Assembly: GCA_911728455.2 (NCBI GenBank)
Contig: OU452222.1
Span: forward strand, 7,338,108-7,402,107
DNA length: 64,000 nucleotides
From: Marthasterias glacialis
Taxonomy: Eukaryota > Echinodermata > Asteroidea > Forcipulatida > Asteriidae
Reading direction: 5' to 3'
Shown: positions 29,501 to 41,500 of the stretch, piece by piece
Layout of the letters: every line of letters starts with the position of its first letter
Numbering within the stretch: the first letter of the stretch is position 1
Notes under the pieces: generated by a model
What the model saw: the letters and a program-made list of their open reading frames with translations, nothing else
Database searches by the model: none
Told to the model about the DNA's origin: nothing
Translations under genes and position numbers: made by a program

Positions 29501-32500
29501 GAACAATATGAACAATATGATTGATGACAAATAAGTTTACAACCTTAGTCAATAGGAATGGGGAACCTGGTCCTAAGATATCAGTGACATGCATCAATAT
29601 AGCTTTAACACATTTCAAATATCATGTTTGTATATTTTTTACTATCAGGTATCCTTATGTTGCACTGTTGAATCAAAATCTGTGTTTCAGAATTGATTAT
29701 TGGTTTTGGTCATAAATAGCCAGATTCTTTACTATCTTGACTCTCTGATAAATGTCTGGGGAATATTACAACTCAAACACTCAAGACCAGTCAACAAAAG
29801 ATAGAATATAAACTTGATTTTCATTTGAAAGAAAACAAAATAATCCAACTTCTCACATGTCTCAACTGATATAAAATTGCTAAGTTGTGTTGATTGATTT
29901 ATTTCCAGATTTATTGAAGTATTTCCATCCAACGCTGATGATAAGCTGTTACTAGCTGAAGTACTATCCTTCCTTATGCTTCTATTGAAATCACTGGCTT
30001 TGTACCCACCTAATACTGACTTCTTTCACTGGTTGGGTAATATTTCCTGCAATCCAAAGTGCACAATTACAGATCTAGTAATCAGATCTAAGCATGATAT
30101 TACACAGAGTGACAGACAAGGAATGCATGAGGATGTATCTACAACATCACAAAGATTACTGCATAAACAACTTCTGGGTTTCCTGGGCTTCTATGTACAG
30201 TGTTTACCTCTGTCATGTCAAGCTTGGTAGGTTGATGCTAAATGAATGATCTTAAGCACTTTTAACAAATTAACTAGAAAATGACCTTTATACAATACTT
30301 GTCAAATCATGACATACATGTGTAGTTGTAACTTATGTTGGAGGTCTCAATGACTGTAAAATCTTATACTTGTACGAGTTTATTATGTGAGTTTTGACCA
30401 AAACAATCATGATGATCAATGAAGCAACCAATCACATTATTATTCTATTCAATTTGGACTATTCCTTTTTACTGAAATGTCCTCTTTTTTGCAATATCGT
30501 TTTCACTGTTTGTGAAAAAGGGGCTATTCAACCATTGTTGAAAAATGAAAAGAATGAAACTAAAGAAAACAGTGGACATAAACATGACTGAATCCCATGT
30601 CTTATGAAGGATCCTGACAAAATGTTTAGTCAAGTACAGCCGAATAACTAGATGCTTTGGTCTGTTTCCCCCCCCCCCCCAAATTGAGGGTGTGACATTC
30701 CAAAACAGATTTACATAAAGATTGAATTGTCCATGGTCTACATTTTTATGCTGCGCGTTTGGCAAAGCCAATGAAGGGGCATACTGTCCAGACATGTCCT
30801 TCTGTGGGTTTGGATGCCAGCTTAAGGGGGTACTTTACACAATGGAACAATTCTACTCACACAGGGTTTTCTTTGTCCTAGTGCTACCCCACAGAGGAGG
30901 TCTTCAGAAAAGGGAATAGTAGAAAAACAATAGCAGGAACTTCTTGGTCTTGGGATCCCTCAGAAGCCTATTGTATTTTGGACCCTTTGGGTCAAATGTC
31001 AAGGTCATGGCTAAAACAAAAGTAATGTTGTCAGAGCGACAACTGGAGAAGGACTTGTTTTTTGTGGATTACCATCCATATATTATCTGCCACAGGTTTT
31101 CATACTAAGATGTTAAATTTTCTTTTCCTCAGGAGAAGGAAGACTGGCTACTTAGGAGGCTCCTTAACCCATACATTGCTATTGAGTCTCAACTCTGCTG
31201 ATGCTACCCACTTCTATGATCTTCCTTCATTGGAAAACACATTACATGCTCTAGTTCATGTAACTGCAAGGTATGAAGTGTATGTCAACATCAGAGTGTC
31301 TAGGAAGCAACAAGGATACAGTGCTTTAAAACCGCATCATTGACAGACAAACCAAAATTAGAAATCAAATTCTTATTGTGTGTCAATACTGTCATTGCAC
31401 AATAACTCAACACTGATATACCAAGATATGCTACCTATATCTATAAGTAATTAAAATATAACTGCAATCTGAACAAAATACTAACTAAGCCAAGATATTC
31501 AGGAACTGATTGAATCTTGGTAAAACTAGTTTCAGCAATCTCTTGAAGTTACCTGAATCCAATTAATATTATGGTTTTGTCAATCCAAATATTTTGAAAT
31601 ACTAATATCTTTTACATTTCATGTAAACTAACAATCTTTATGATAGAGGGCGCTTTTCCCTGCTGCCATGTCTAGTAGTTTCAGCTCACATTTTTGTTTT
31701 TTTAAATAGAACTTTATCTCATTGTTGATCTCACATGTTTCATGTGAATAATGTATAACTGTTTGAGGCACCCTGCCCAGATGAACAAAATGGACTTTGG
31801 TGAGCTTTATAGGTAACAGACTTATGCGCCAATACATGGGAAATTATGTAAAGGCCTGTATTTCTGACAAACTTGGCCAATTGCACCCGCCACAGTATGT
31901 GAATGAACTTTGACAAACGAGAGAAAACTTTGTTTTAACATGGTAGCATTGCTTCACCTGAAACCCTCCACTAACTCTGAACAGATCTACGTGTTTCTCA
32001 TCCATCAAATTTGATGATGACAGTCCTTAACTTTCCATCAGTTCAAAGTATCATCTCCTGTAGGTTCTCATGTGCATTCTCTTATGACTAATGAGTCCAA
32101 TGTTGGCCAGGAAGTAATGTCCTGACACTTGACAATGGAAGTTAATTGGGCTTTGGGGTTGGGTTGGTGGAGATCTGCTTAGTTCTCTCTTTGATTCAGT
32201 TTTACAGATGCATGTTTGTTCAAAAGCAGCTAAACAATCTTGATTGCTTTGCACCATGTGTCCCGATTACTTGCTTCGTCTTCCCAGGTAATTGGTGAGA
32301 TGTTGCACTTCTTTAGTGTAACCTTTAGGGAATCCTTGTATTGTTTGTGCTGGCCACCAACATACACAGAGGGCACATAGGGCACAGTCATCTATGAATA
32401 AGAATTCCCTCTTGATTTCCTCTATGACCTTCAATTTGGCTAGTAGACTCTGTAGGTTGAACAGTTTGCCACCAGTTCTAAAGCAGATGTAGATTCCAAC

Positions 32501-35500
32501 ATTCAAATCTTTCAAAGCATACACTATTCAAAGATACAATTAGAGTACTAAAGAGGGAAGGTGCAAGAACACAACCTTGCTTTAACACTGTTTGACATAG
32601 AAAAAGGTCTCTGAGTATTCACCATCTTACTCAGTATTCACTAATACTCGGGCCATCATCCCACTATGGAATAGTTGGATCATGTTACAAAATTTGTTTT
32701 GGCAACCAACTTTGGAGAGAATTATCCATAGGCCAGCTCTGGTAACTTTATCTAATGCCTTGGTAAGGTAGACAAAGGCAAGGAAGAGAGCCATATTTTG
32801 TTCTTGGCATTTCTCTTGTAGCTGTCTGGCAGTGAAGATCATGCCAGTGGTTCCTCTTCCCTTCCTGGTAGTCTTCAGCTATATGTGCAGTAGAGCTGTT
32901 GAGGATGATTCGTGCAAGAATTTTACCAGCGATGGCCAGCAGCTGAATTCCTGTATGGTTATCACAGAGGTGGCTGGTGCCTCTCTGCTTGTATATATGC
33001 ATAATGGAAGCATCTTTATATTTCTGTGGGATTGATTTGTGGTACCACATTAGTTTATAGAGTTCAGTTAGATGTTGTAACAGTACGGAACCACCGGCTT
33101 TATACACTTCAGCAGGTATTGTATCAGAACCCGGTGGCCTTCCACTGGAGAGTGTCTGAATTGCTTTTGAGGTTTCAGTTATTGTTGGTTCGGGAGCTAG
33201 GCACATTTTGATGGGTAATTATGGCAGCAGGTGGGGTGCTTTTTTATACAAATATTGACTGCTTCGAGTGGCGTAGTAAAACTAGTCACTCGAGGTGATC
33301 CCAGGAGCAGCCTATCTTCCCGAGGCGGAGCCGAGGGAAGATAGGCGGCTCCGGGGATCACCGAGAGTGACTAGTTTTACTACGCCACGAGATAAAGCAG
33401 TCAATATTTGTTTTATAACACCTCAATTTCATCCATTTTGTGGTAATATTCGTCAAACAACTGTGCGTATATCAGTCTTCAAACAACTGTATAAAATCTG
33501 ACAGGAAATTTTGACAAAAAGAAAGTGGGGTACCACACTGCATTCGTTCTCATATCGTATTTCAAATGCATGTATTATTTGATCGTTTCACCGGGTTCGA
33601 GGTTGTCGTTGGATAGTACCATTTGATAGTTCTTTTGGTCAGTGTGCAGTGTGATAGTAAAAATACACAACACCACGTGACGCACGTTCGGCCAATCAAC
33701 AGATAGAATCAAAGGAAGAGGTGTTATAACATCAACTATGGATTCCCAGTTGAGAGGTTTCTAAGGTGTTCGGCCCACCTTGCCAAGATTTGGGGCTTGT
33801 CAATTAGAAGAGGGGTATTGTGTGCAGCAAAAACCGGTATTGATCAGAGGTTTTTTTAAAGATTTATTCATGTTTGGACTGCAAGATGGGCTACACGTTA
33901 GCTGCGGTAGGCTGACCAGGCGAAGTTGAAGCAGGCAATGTTTAGGGCACCTTTTCTAACCCCTTCCTCATTCTAGGAGGTGAGCAGTGTGATCCTAAGA
34001 AGAGCTGCTCAGACACGAAGGGGGCTGCCGAATCTCACTGCTGCTTCATTCCAGCAAAGATTAATTCTTATTCTTTTTTATTATTTATTTTCTTAGGCCT
34101 GGTTGGAGTCTAGACTGGGCAGATGGAGACAGTTTGTCACTTTGTCAACTCCTATTAAATTCATTACTAGAGGTAACTAAAGTATTACAATATACATGTA
34201 AGGCTAACTTTGAAGAAACTTCCAGTACACATAAGTTTAAATCAATAAGATAATCCCAACAATGGCAATGTATAATTTTATTTTATTGTCCAAGTTTAGT
34301 GAAAAAAAAGATGAAAAAATGGTTTTATTGGGGATTTTATGCATGTCCATTTCCTTGCTTATTTGTATTGCTGCCACTGAATTGAGCAACACTGAGTTGA
34401 GGGTCTTCAAAGTATATCGGATGGAAATAGGAGTGTAACTAAACACTGAACCATGGCTCGATTGCCGACTCACTCTGGCTTACCTCCATTCAGCCGAAAT
34501 ACAATGAATGAACAATGGGGGAATCCTCTCGATGCCTCGTAATCCCCTACTAGGAACTAAAAAGACAAAGGTCTATAATCGGGGATTACACAAAAACCAC
34601 CTCACAATGGCCACAAAATGCGAGTATATTCAAGATCTTTTTTAGTCCTTGTGTGGGTGAAACGAAACATTAGACAGCGTGTGTGTGGTCTGTGCACGCT
34701 TCACAGTTGAATCACCGGTTGACCTTCGGTCTGGTGGTCCAAAATTACATAACGGCGTGTTAAGATGTCTTCCGTTTCAAGGCAGGGGAAACGTTTGCTT
34801 GTATTCTTGTCATCCGGTTTCAACTGGTTAAGGCCCTTTTGAATATCAAAGATATAAAATTGCTAACAGGGACTTTATTGAACTAAGTCAATGTATTGTA
34901 CTTTGTAGCCTTTCACATTAATTTAGTCACATTAGGTCAATTTGATTTCTAAACTTCAGCAATACAGATTGTACATAGTTCCTTGTATAAACCTAATCTT
35001 GGGAATGTTGGTGACTGGTTGGTTGTTATTGGATATGTATCTTTGTGCAGGTAGTATCTGCTTTCCATGTAGGACGAGGAGGGACAGCTATGTCATATAT
35101 GGGTAAAGGAGTAACAAAGAGCGCCACCGTATGTCTGTGTCATTTAGCTCATGAGATGGCAACTAGGTCTCATCAAAAGGTCAGAGGGCAAATGACTCAT
35201 TCAGTAGAAAAGAAATATTTATATGGCTGTTTAATAATATACAAGTTTAACATGGTTTGAGGGTGGACAGTTGATATTAGCTTCCTGAGGTATTGGAAGT
35301 TGACAAACTAGTTCCTGAGGTGAAGCCGAGGTGAAGCCGAGGGAACTAGTTTGTCCGGAACTACTTACACTGTTTTTAGTTTTGTAATGTATGTTTGATA
35401 GTGACCAATCTAGGACGCCATGTGAAGCATAATTGAAGGCCTACCTGAGAACATAAAGCTCTTCATCATTTTGTATGCAACATCAAAAAGACAAAGGCTT

Positions 35501-38500
35501 GGCATATTTTGATATTGACGTTTTGATAAAATATTTAAACATTGTTTTTCTATATTTGTATTGTTTTCATATATTAAGAGTTGGCCAAATGAGTGGTTGT
35601 ATACAAGGCAGAGACAAGAAGGGCAAGCAGATGTGGGTCTAGGATGGTTGACACCCCTTTGGTCATATCGAGACCCTGAGGTCAGTCTTTAACACCTCTC
35701 TTTTTTCAAAGCACATCACAAACTCAGAATTAAGAAAAGTTACATACATTGATTGTTGCTTTGTTAAAGAGGATGGGCCACGCTAGAAGTCTCTCTTTAA
35801 AACAAGTTTTACATCCCCGAATACAACTATGTCTACCACCAAAAAAACAGTGACAGAATTATAGAATGCATGGTTATTCGTTTACAAAGGCAGTGTCCGA
35901 GCCTTTTTTTACCCCCCGCCTCGAGCCAACATCAGAACAACAGCAGTCGGTGCCTGAAAGTTGTCTCAGGAAGTACTCCTCTGTCAAACGGCTGTTTGTT
36001 GTTACTCATTGAAGCATTGCTCAGTGCAGACCATCTGAGGATTCAGTATTTCCACTGACGTCGTGATTTGTTTGCTGCCCTCATTTCCGGGATTTTTTAA
36101 AATTTAGGCGGCGGGCTAGTTAAAGGAGTAAAAACTCCCTGCAAATATCACTTCTTTTGTCAATTTAATGTCACAAAAGAGAAGTTTGTCCGATGCAATA
36201 ATTATAGAAAGCAGAAAACTAAACAATAACGTCAACATCGATCACCTTGGCCCATCGTCTTTAAGGTATTATTAATTTTAAGAGTGACATTTAATGTTAG
36301 CCATAATTAGGTCTAAATCTTGTGTGAATTTTCACATGCTCTTATATTCCTCTTTTTTTCACCAGCTGTGTTTGAACTTTTAGTATTCATATTTCAAGTG
36401 TTAGTGTGATTTGGTATGCAATTCTTGACCTTATTCAGGTGAGAGCAGCTGGCTTAGCTATAGCTACCACTTTATCTTCAACTGAAGAAGGTCGTGTTAC
36501 TGTGACAACAGGTTGCCAACATCTACCAGGTGGATTATGGGCCATGGCATTTGGAGTTCTTCTTGACCAATCAGAGTGTAGTATTGTCCGGCAACAGGTG
36601 AAGTAAATTACAATCCTGATAGGGTGTCCCAGTAGTTGTAAAATTAGTAGAACTAGACTAAACAAAGTATGGTTATAAAAAATTACTTGTCTATTACACA
36701 TCATTAGCAATTATCAAGAAATATCAGAAATGAGTAGATTCCCAAACAAGTATGAAATGTTCTCATGCTTCAAAGTGCGGAACACAATTTTTTTGTACCA
36801 TTTTCCTATGTATTTCAACTTTTAAGCATATCATCCTGTTAATAATGTGACCCCCTCCACTTAAGTTTTATCCAAATAAATTATCTGAACCAGTCTTCAA
36901 TGTATTGTAGAGTTTGCAGTAATGCCACATGGAAATATTTTGTTTTGTCAGCCAGTAAATGTACAATTTTCATTCATTACTTTGTAAATTTTATACCCAT
37001 GGTGTTAATACAAACCTCGCTCTGTAATAGTCTTACCATGTAAAGTTGGAAATCATACTTTACTACTAGTTCTTGTTTTATAACAGGCAACTTTGTTGCT
37101 GGTGAACCTGTTAAGTCAGGATGAGCACAGTGGTAACCCAGAGGAGGCTGGTATACATCAAGTATGGGCTGGGCTTGTTATAGATGACCAACAGACAAAG
37201 GTACGTGGTCATTCTGTTACACATTAAGTATGGGCTGACCCCAAAAATGCAAATCAGAAATATTTAAGATATTTCACAATGTAATACTTATTTCTATTGT
37301 TTGAATCGTACTGTAGATGTATAGGAGATGTTTTTTTAATGTCAGGATTGTGCATTATTTTAGGCTACCTGTCGATTGTGTAGATCTCATCTTTTAAAGA
37401 TTTGACAACACCCACAACAGAAATGTTTCACAAAACAGGATGCATACCACAGCAAGAAAGCAAATATAACACAAATCGTTTTGTTTTTTTAAGGTTTCTT
37501 TATGTGGTTTGCCAGCACTCCTTGCTGTACTGAAACACTACAATGTATATCAAGGTTTGACGTTGTCATTATGTTACTACTATGGTCAAGCCAGCATCCA
37601 GCCAGTCAGTGTTGTAGAAGAGTCTACTGTAGCATCAAGTAGTGTAGCATCGGCTCCATCTACAACAACTACAACAGGTAACATTGTAGAAGGATCATTT
37701 CAAGATAAAAGGCATATTTGTACACACCCAGCCTGCTAATGTCATATGTGACCTGCTGTGCAGAAATTAGTCTGATGTTGCATATCTTGTTAATACGCAA
37801 ACAGCGATTGAAAAAAACAAAATTATAACATTTTTCCTGTTTCCTTTTTTTTTTTTTTTTGCTTCTTAGCATGTATAATTTGAGATGACATTGAAAAAAA
37901 TAACAATTTTAAATCCCAAAACTATTTTATTTACATTTTTGTCAACTATTTTGAGTCAAGTTGATAACAATTTTAGCGTTAAAAAGCCTTTTTTTCTCTC
38001 ATAGGGCTTTTTGACACTTGTGAAAAGTCGATTGTTTAAAAAAATCTTTAAAAATCAACACATTACACTTCAGTGCTCTGACATACACCAATTGGAAGTT
38101 TATTTCATGCTCTTTTAAGCCATGTGAATAACTCAAAAAAACATTATTGCCACATCAGACTCATTTCTGCAGAGCGGGTCACATATATGCTATTTCAATA
38201 ATTAAGCCTAGAGCCCTGGATTTGCCGACTGAAAATTTTGGTTTAATCCTTGTTGTGTGACTGTGGGAAATTCAACCTTGAATTACCAAATTGAATATTC
38301 TTGGCAACGTGCAGGCCTCTAAGCTCTGAAAACACTTAAAGCCATTGAGCGTTTGACCGCCTTCGCTGAATTTCTGCCCCTTAGACTTCATCAGGGCATT
38401 TGTTTACATGTCCAAAATAAAAAATGTATATTTTTCGGCAACTTGACAACCTTTTTTTTTAGCCCTAAAAAAATCTTAGAACGTCCTGGGAATTCGCCCC

Positions 38501-41500
38501 TAGACCCCCATTAAAATTGTTGCCCCTAAAAAATCCAACAGAGGATTCGTCTAAGAGTCCAAAAGTATTTAAAGTTTGAATTTCAAAATTAAGCGTCTAT
38601 TTCTGGCAACTTGACGGTCCTCCTTGGCCCTGAAAAGGTAATGTCCGGAATTGACATTTTACAATGTTTTCCATGTTAACATAAAACAAAACCAGTTATT
38701 TCTGTTTCTTAAAATCTTTTTTGATATTTCCCTGAAAAAAACAGTCAAAAAATCTACAAGACTATCAATGCCTGGGCAATGAACACTCTCTAAAGGGTTA
38801 CAACTGTAAATAACCAAAAACTAAAGATTTTCTGTGCACTACAGAATGTCTCTGCAACCCAAGTTTGGCTGTAAGGGGAGATTTAAATTTGAAAACAGAG
38901 CATGCTAAGCTTTTATGTGAAAACAAATTTGTTATGAACTACATTATAGGAACACTGATAAAATGTTTGCAGCACTATTTTTCTTTTAACAAAAGAAACC
39001 AATTCTGTTCTATATTTTTCAATCATTCAAACATTGTTTACTTCAAGAGCAGGTTAAAATGAAGGGCTAAAGGATTGTTGCTGTTATCATGTCATGTTTA
39101 TTAATGAAGTGAATTGTATGTGTGTAACAGATGATTGTTGGTAAGGTATATCTTTATATTTTGTGTACAGATCTTGGTAGTAATCAAGGTGACAGTGGTT
39201 GTAATACAGCTGCAAGTATTGTACAACCTGTCTTGATAAATGGTCTACAGCCTCAGGTATGTACTGTAAACACACTCAGTTTTTATACATCTGCAAAGTC
39301 ACATCTGATTTTCTGTTACATGTATAGCTTTTGTACCATGATTAACAATAATACAGTGCTTATATATCGTTTATCACATCCAACAGGTGTCTCAAAGTCC
39401 TCATTATTACAACAGGTTTGCAGAGCTATGAGACCCAAGCAATCTGCAGCCAACCATGCCAGAAACACTGGGGCAAACTCCTTCTCTTTACAATAACTGA
39501 CTGGGCTCTTTTATGTGCTTTATGTAGTGTTTGTGAGAATAAACACTGATTGAAAACAAGAATTATTTGCAAAATGAACTTTAATAATAACATAAGAAAA
39601 CTTCCAACATGACCTAGGCGTGTTACATGCATGAATAGTGAACAGAGCCCTCATGCATTTGTATAAGTATGGTACATGTATATAATTAAAATACAAACAG
39701 AGAGGGTTTGTAAACACAGTAAACACAGGTTATACACAAAACATGAGACCGTCTTAATGTCCGATCTCAAGAATGAAGCAATTATGGCTAAGTGTATTGC
39801 ACAAGTACCAGGACAGAACCCACACTTTAACAACATCAGAACTTGAGTCCAGTGCATTAGATTGCTCGGCCACAACACTCCATAAATAGTTTTGTTTTAA
39901 CCAGTTGCCGCCGGGATTCTCCCATTTTTTCCCGTCCAGCCTGACGGAATTATTTTCTTTTAGAGTACCACTGGCAAAAAGAAACCTTGACTTGGCTTTC
40001 TTTGTAAATTTTAGCACTGGGATTTTATGTTTTTCTCTACCGAGAACATGTCAAATTCATGTACCGTGAATTGCAAACCTCGGATGTGAACTATGGCATA
40101 GGATTGGTACTAAACCCGGAACCATGGCTGGGTCCCCGGTTCACTCTGAGTTGAGCCAAAACACAATGAATAAACAATTGCAGAAGCCTCTAGATGTCTT
40201 ATAATCCTTTTCTTGGAACAAATTCTGTGTGACACATTTTTTGTTTTTCTTTGATACAGATATTGAGTGCCACAGTAAACAGTGATCATGAAGTTAACAC
40301 CTTACTGGCTGTGCAGAATGATCAAGGTAAAGGGGTTTTATTTTTAAGAGGTGGGGCTACAATAGTAAAAACTTTATTTTAAAATCAGGTGAAACAAGTA
40401 AGCTTTAAGCTGTTTTAGCATACAGCTTTATTAAATACCAATCACCCTATATGTTTTCATGCAGTGTACACAATGGCAAAATGCAGGAAGGTAAATGGTA
40501 ATAATATTAAATGTAATTGACTTACAGCACTTTATGCAGTGTTAGAAAACAATCCCTGAAACATTTTCTACAGTTTTTTTGCGCACTGGACAAAGAAACA
40601 TATACAGAAAAACCTTTGAAAGTATCTTTTTGGAAATTTAATCTAAGTTGTCTTTATTGCTTGATACATTTTTAAAAGAATGAGGAGGGCGTAATGGTTG
40701 CAGAATAAAGAGTAGCATACATTTTGGAATGCTAACCCTAATGAGTTACATTGTTATAGACTCTATGCAGATTACCAGGTTACAAGAAGTTTTAACAAAG
40801 CCTCACATTTATAAAGCTCTTTGCTAGGGAATTGGAAGCTTTTGAGGGGTCGTTATTGTTATTACAAATAAGTTGTGTTTTTCAGTTTGATATTACCATT
40901 AGAAAAATACTGATGAATTCAAGAAATCCTTATCTTTGTGTAACATGTTAATAGGTTCCAGCAGACCTAGTTCATCTCAATCCAGCAGTAGTACATTGAC
41001 CATTACAAATTCAAATGGACGTTACATCAGTGTAGTGACTCCATGCTTGATATCAGCCATCAGTCGTCTTCTCCTGAATCTATTAGCCTTGTCTCCCATA
41101 GACACAAGCCATTTTATTGAGGAATACAACATTAACCAAAGCTTGATCAGGTAAGGATGTAAACAGGATCCACAACCAATCCACAACTGTTTACCAGAGC
41201 TTGTATGCAGAGGTCAAAGATCTTAACATTATTTCAACAAGATATTTCACAAAGCGGATGATCAAATATATATAATTATTTAGTAGGTACCTCAGAAACC
41301 CCCCCCCCCAAAAAAAAAACAAAAAACAAAAAAACAACAACAACAACACACACATACATGTTTGTGTATGGTGTAAACTGAGGACTTCTCTTTGTTCTCC
41401 CATTGTTTGGACTTAGTTTTTTTTAGCGACGTCCCAATTGGTTTTGTGCACGAAAACCAAGCGAGGACGCCCTCGCTTGGTCGGAGCACCCGGATCCCTT

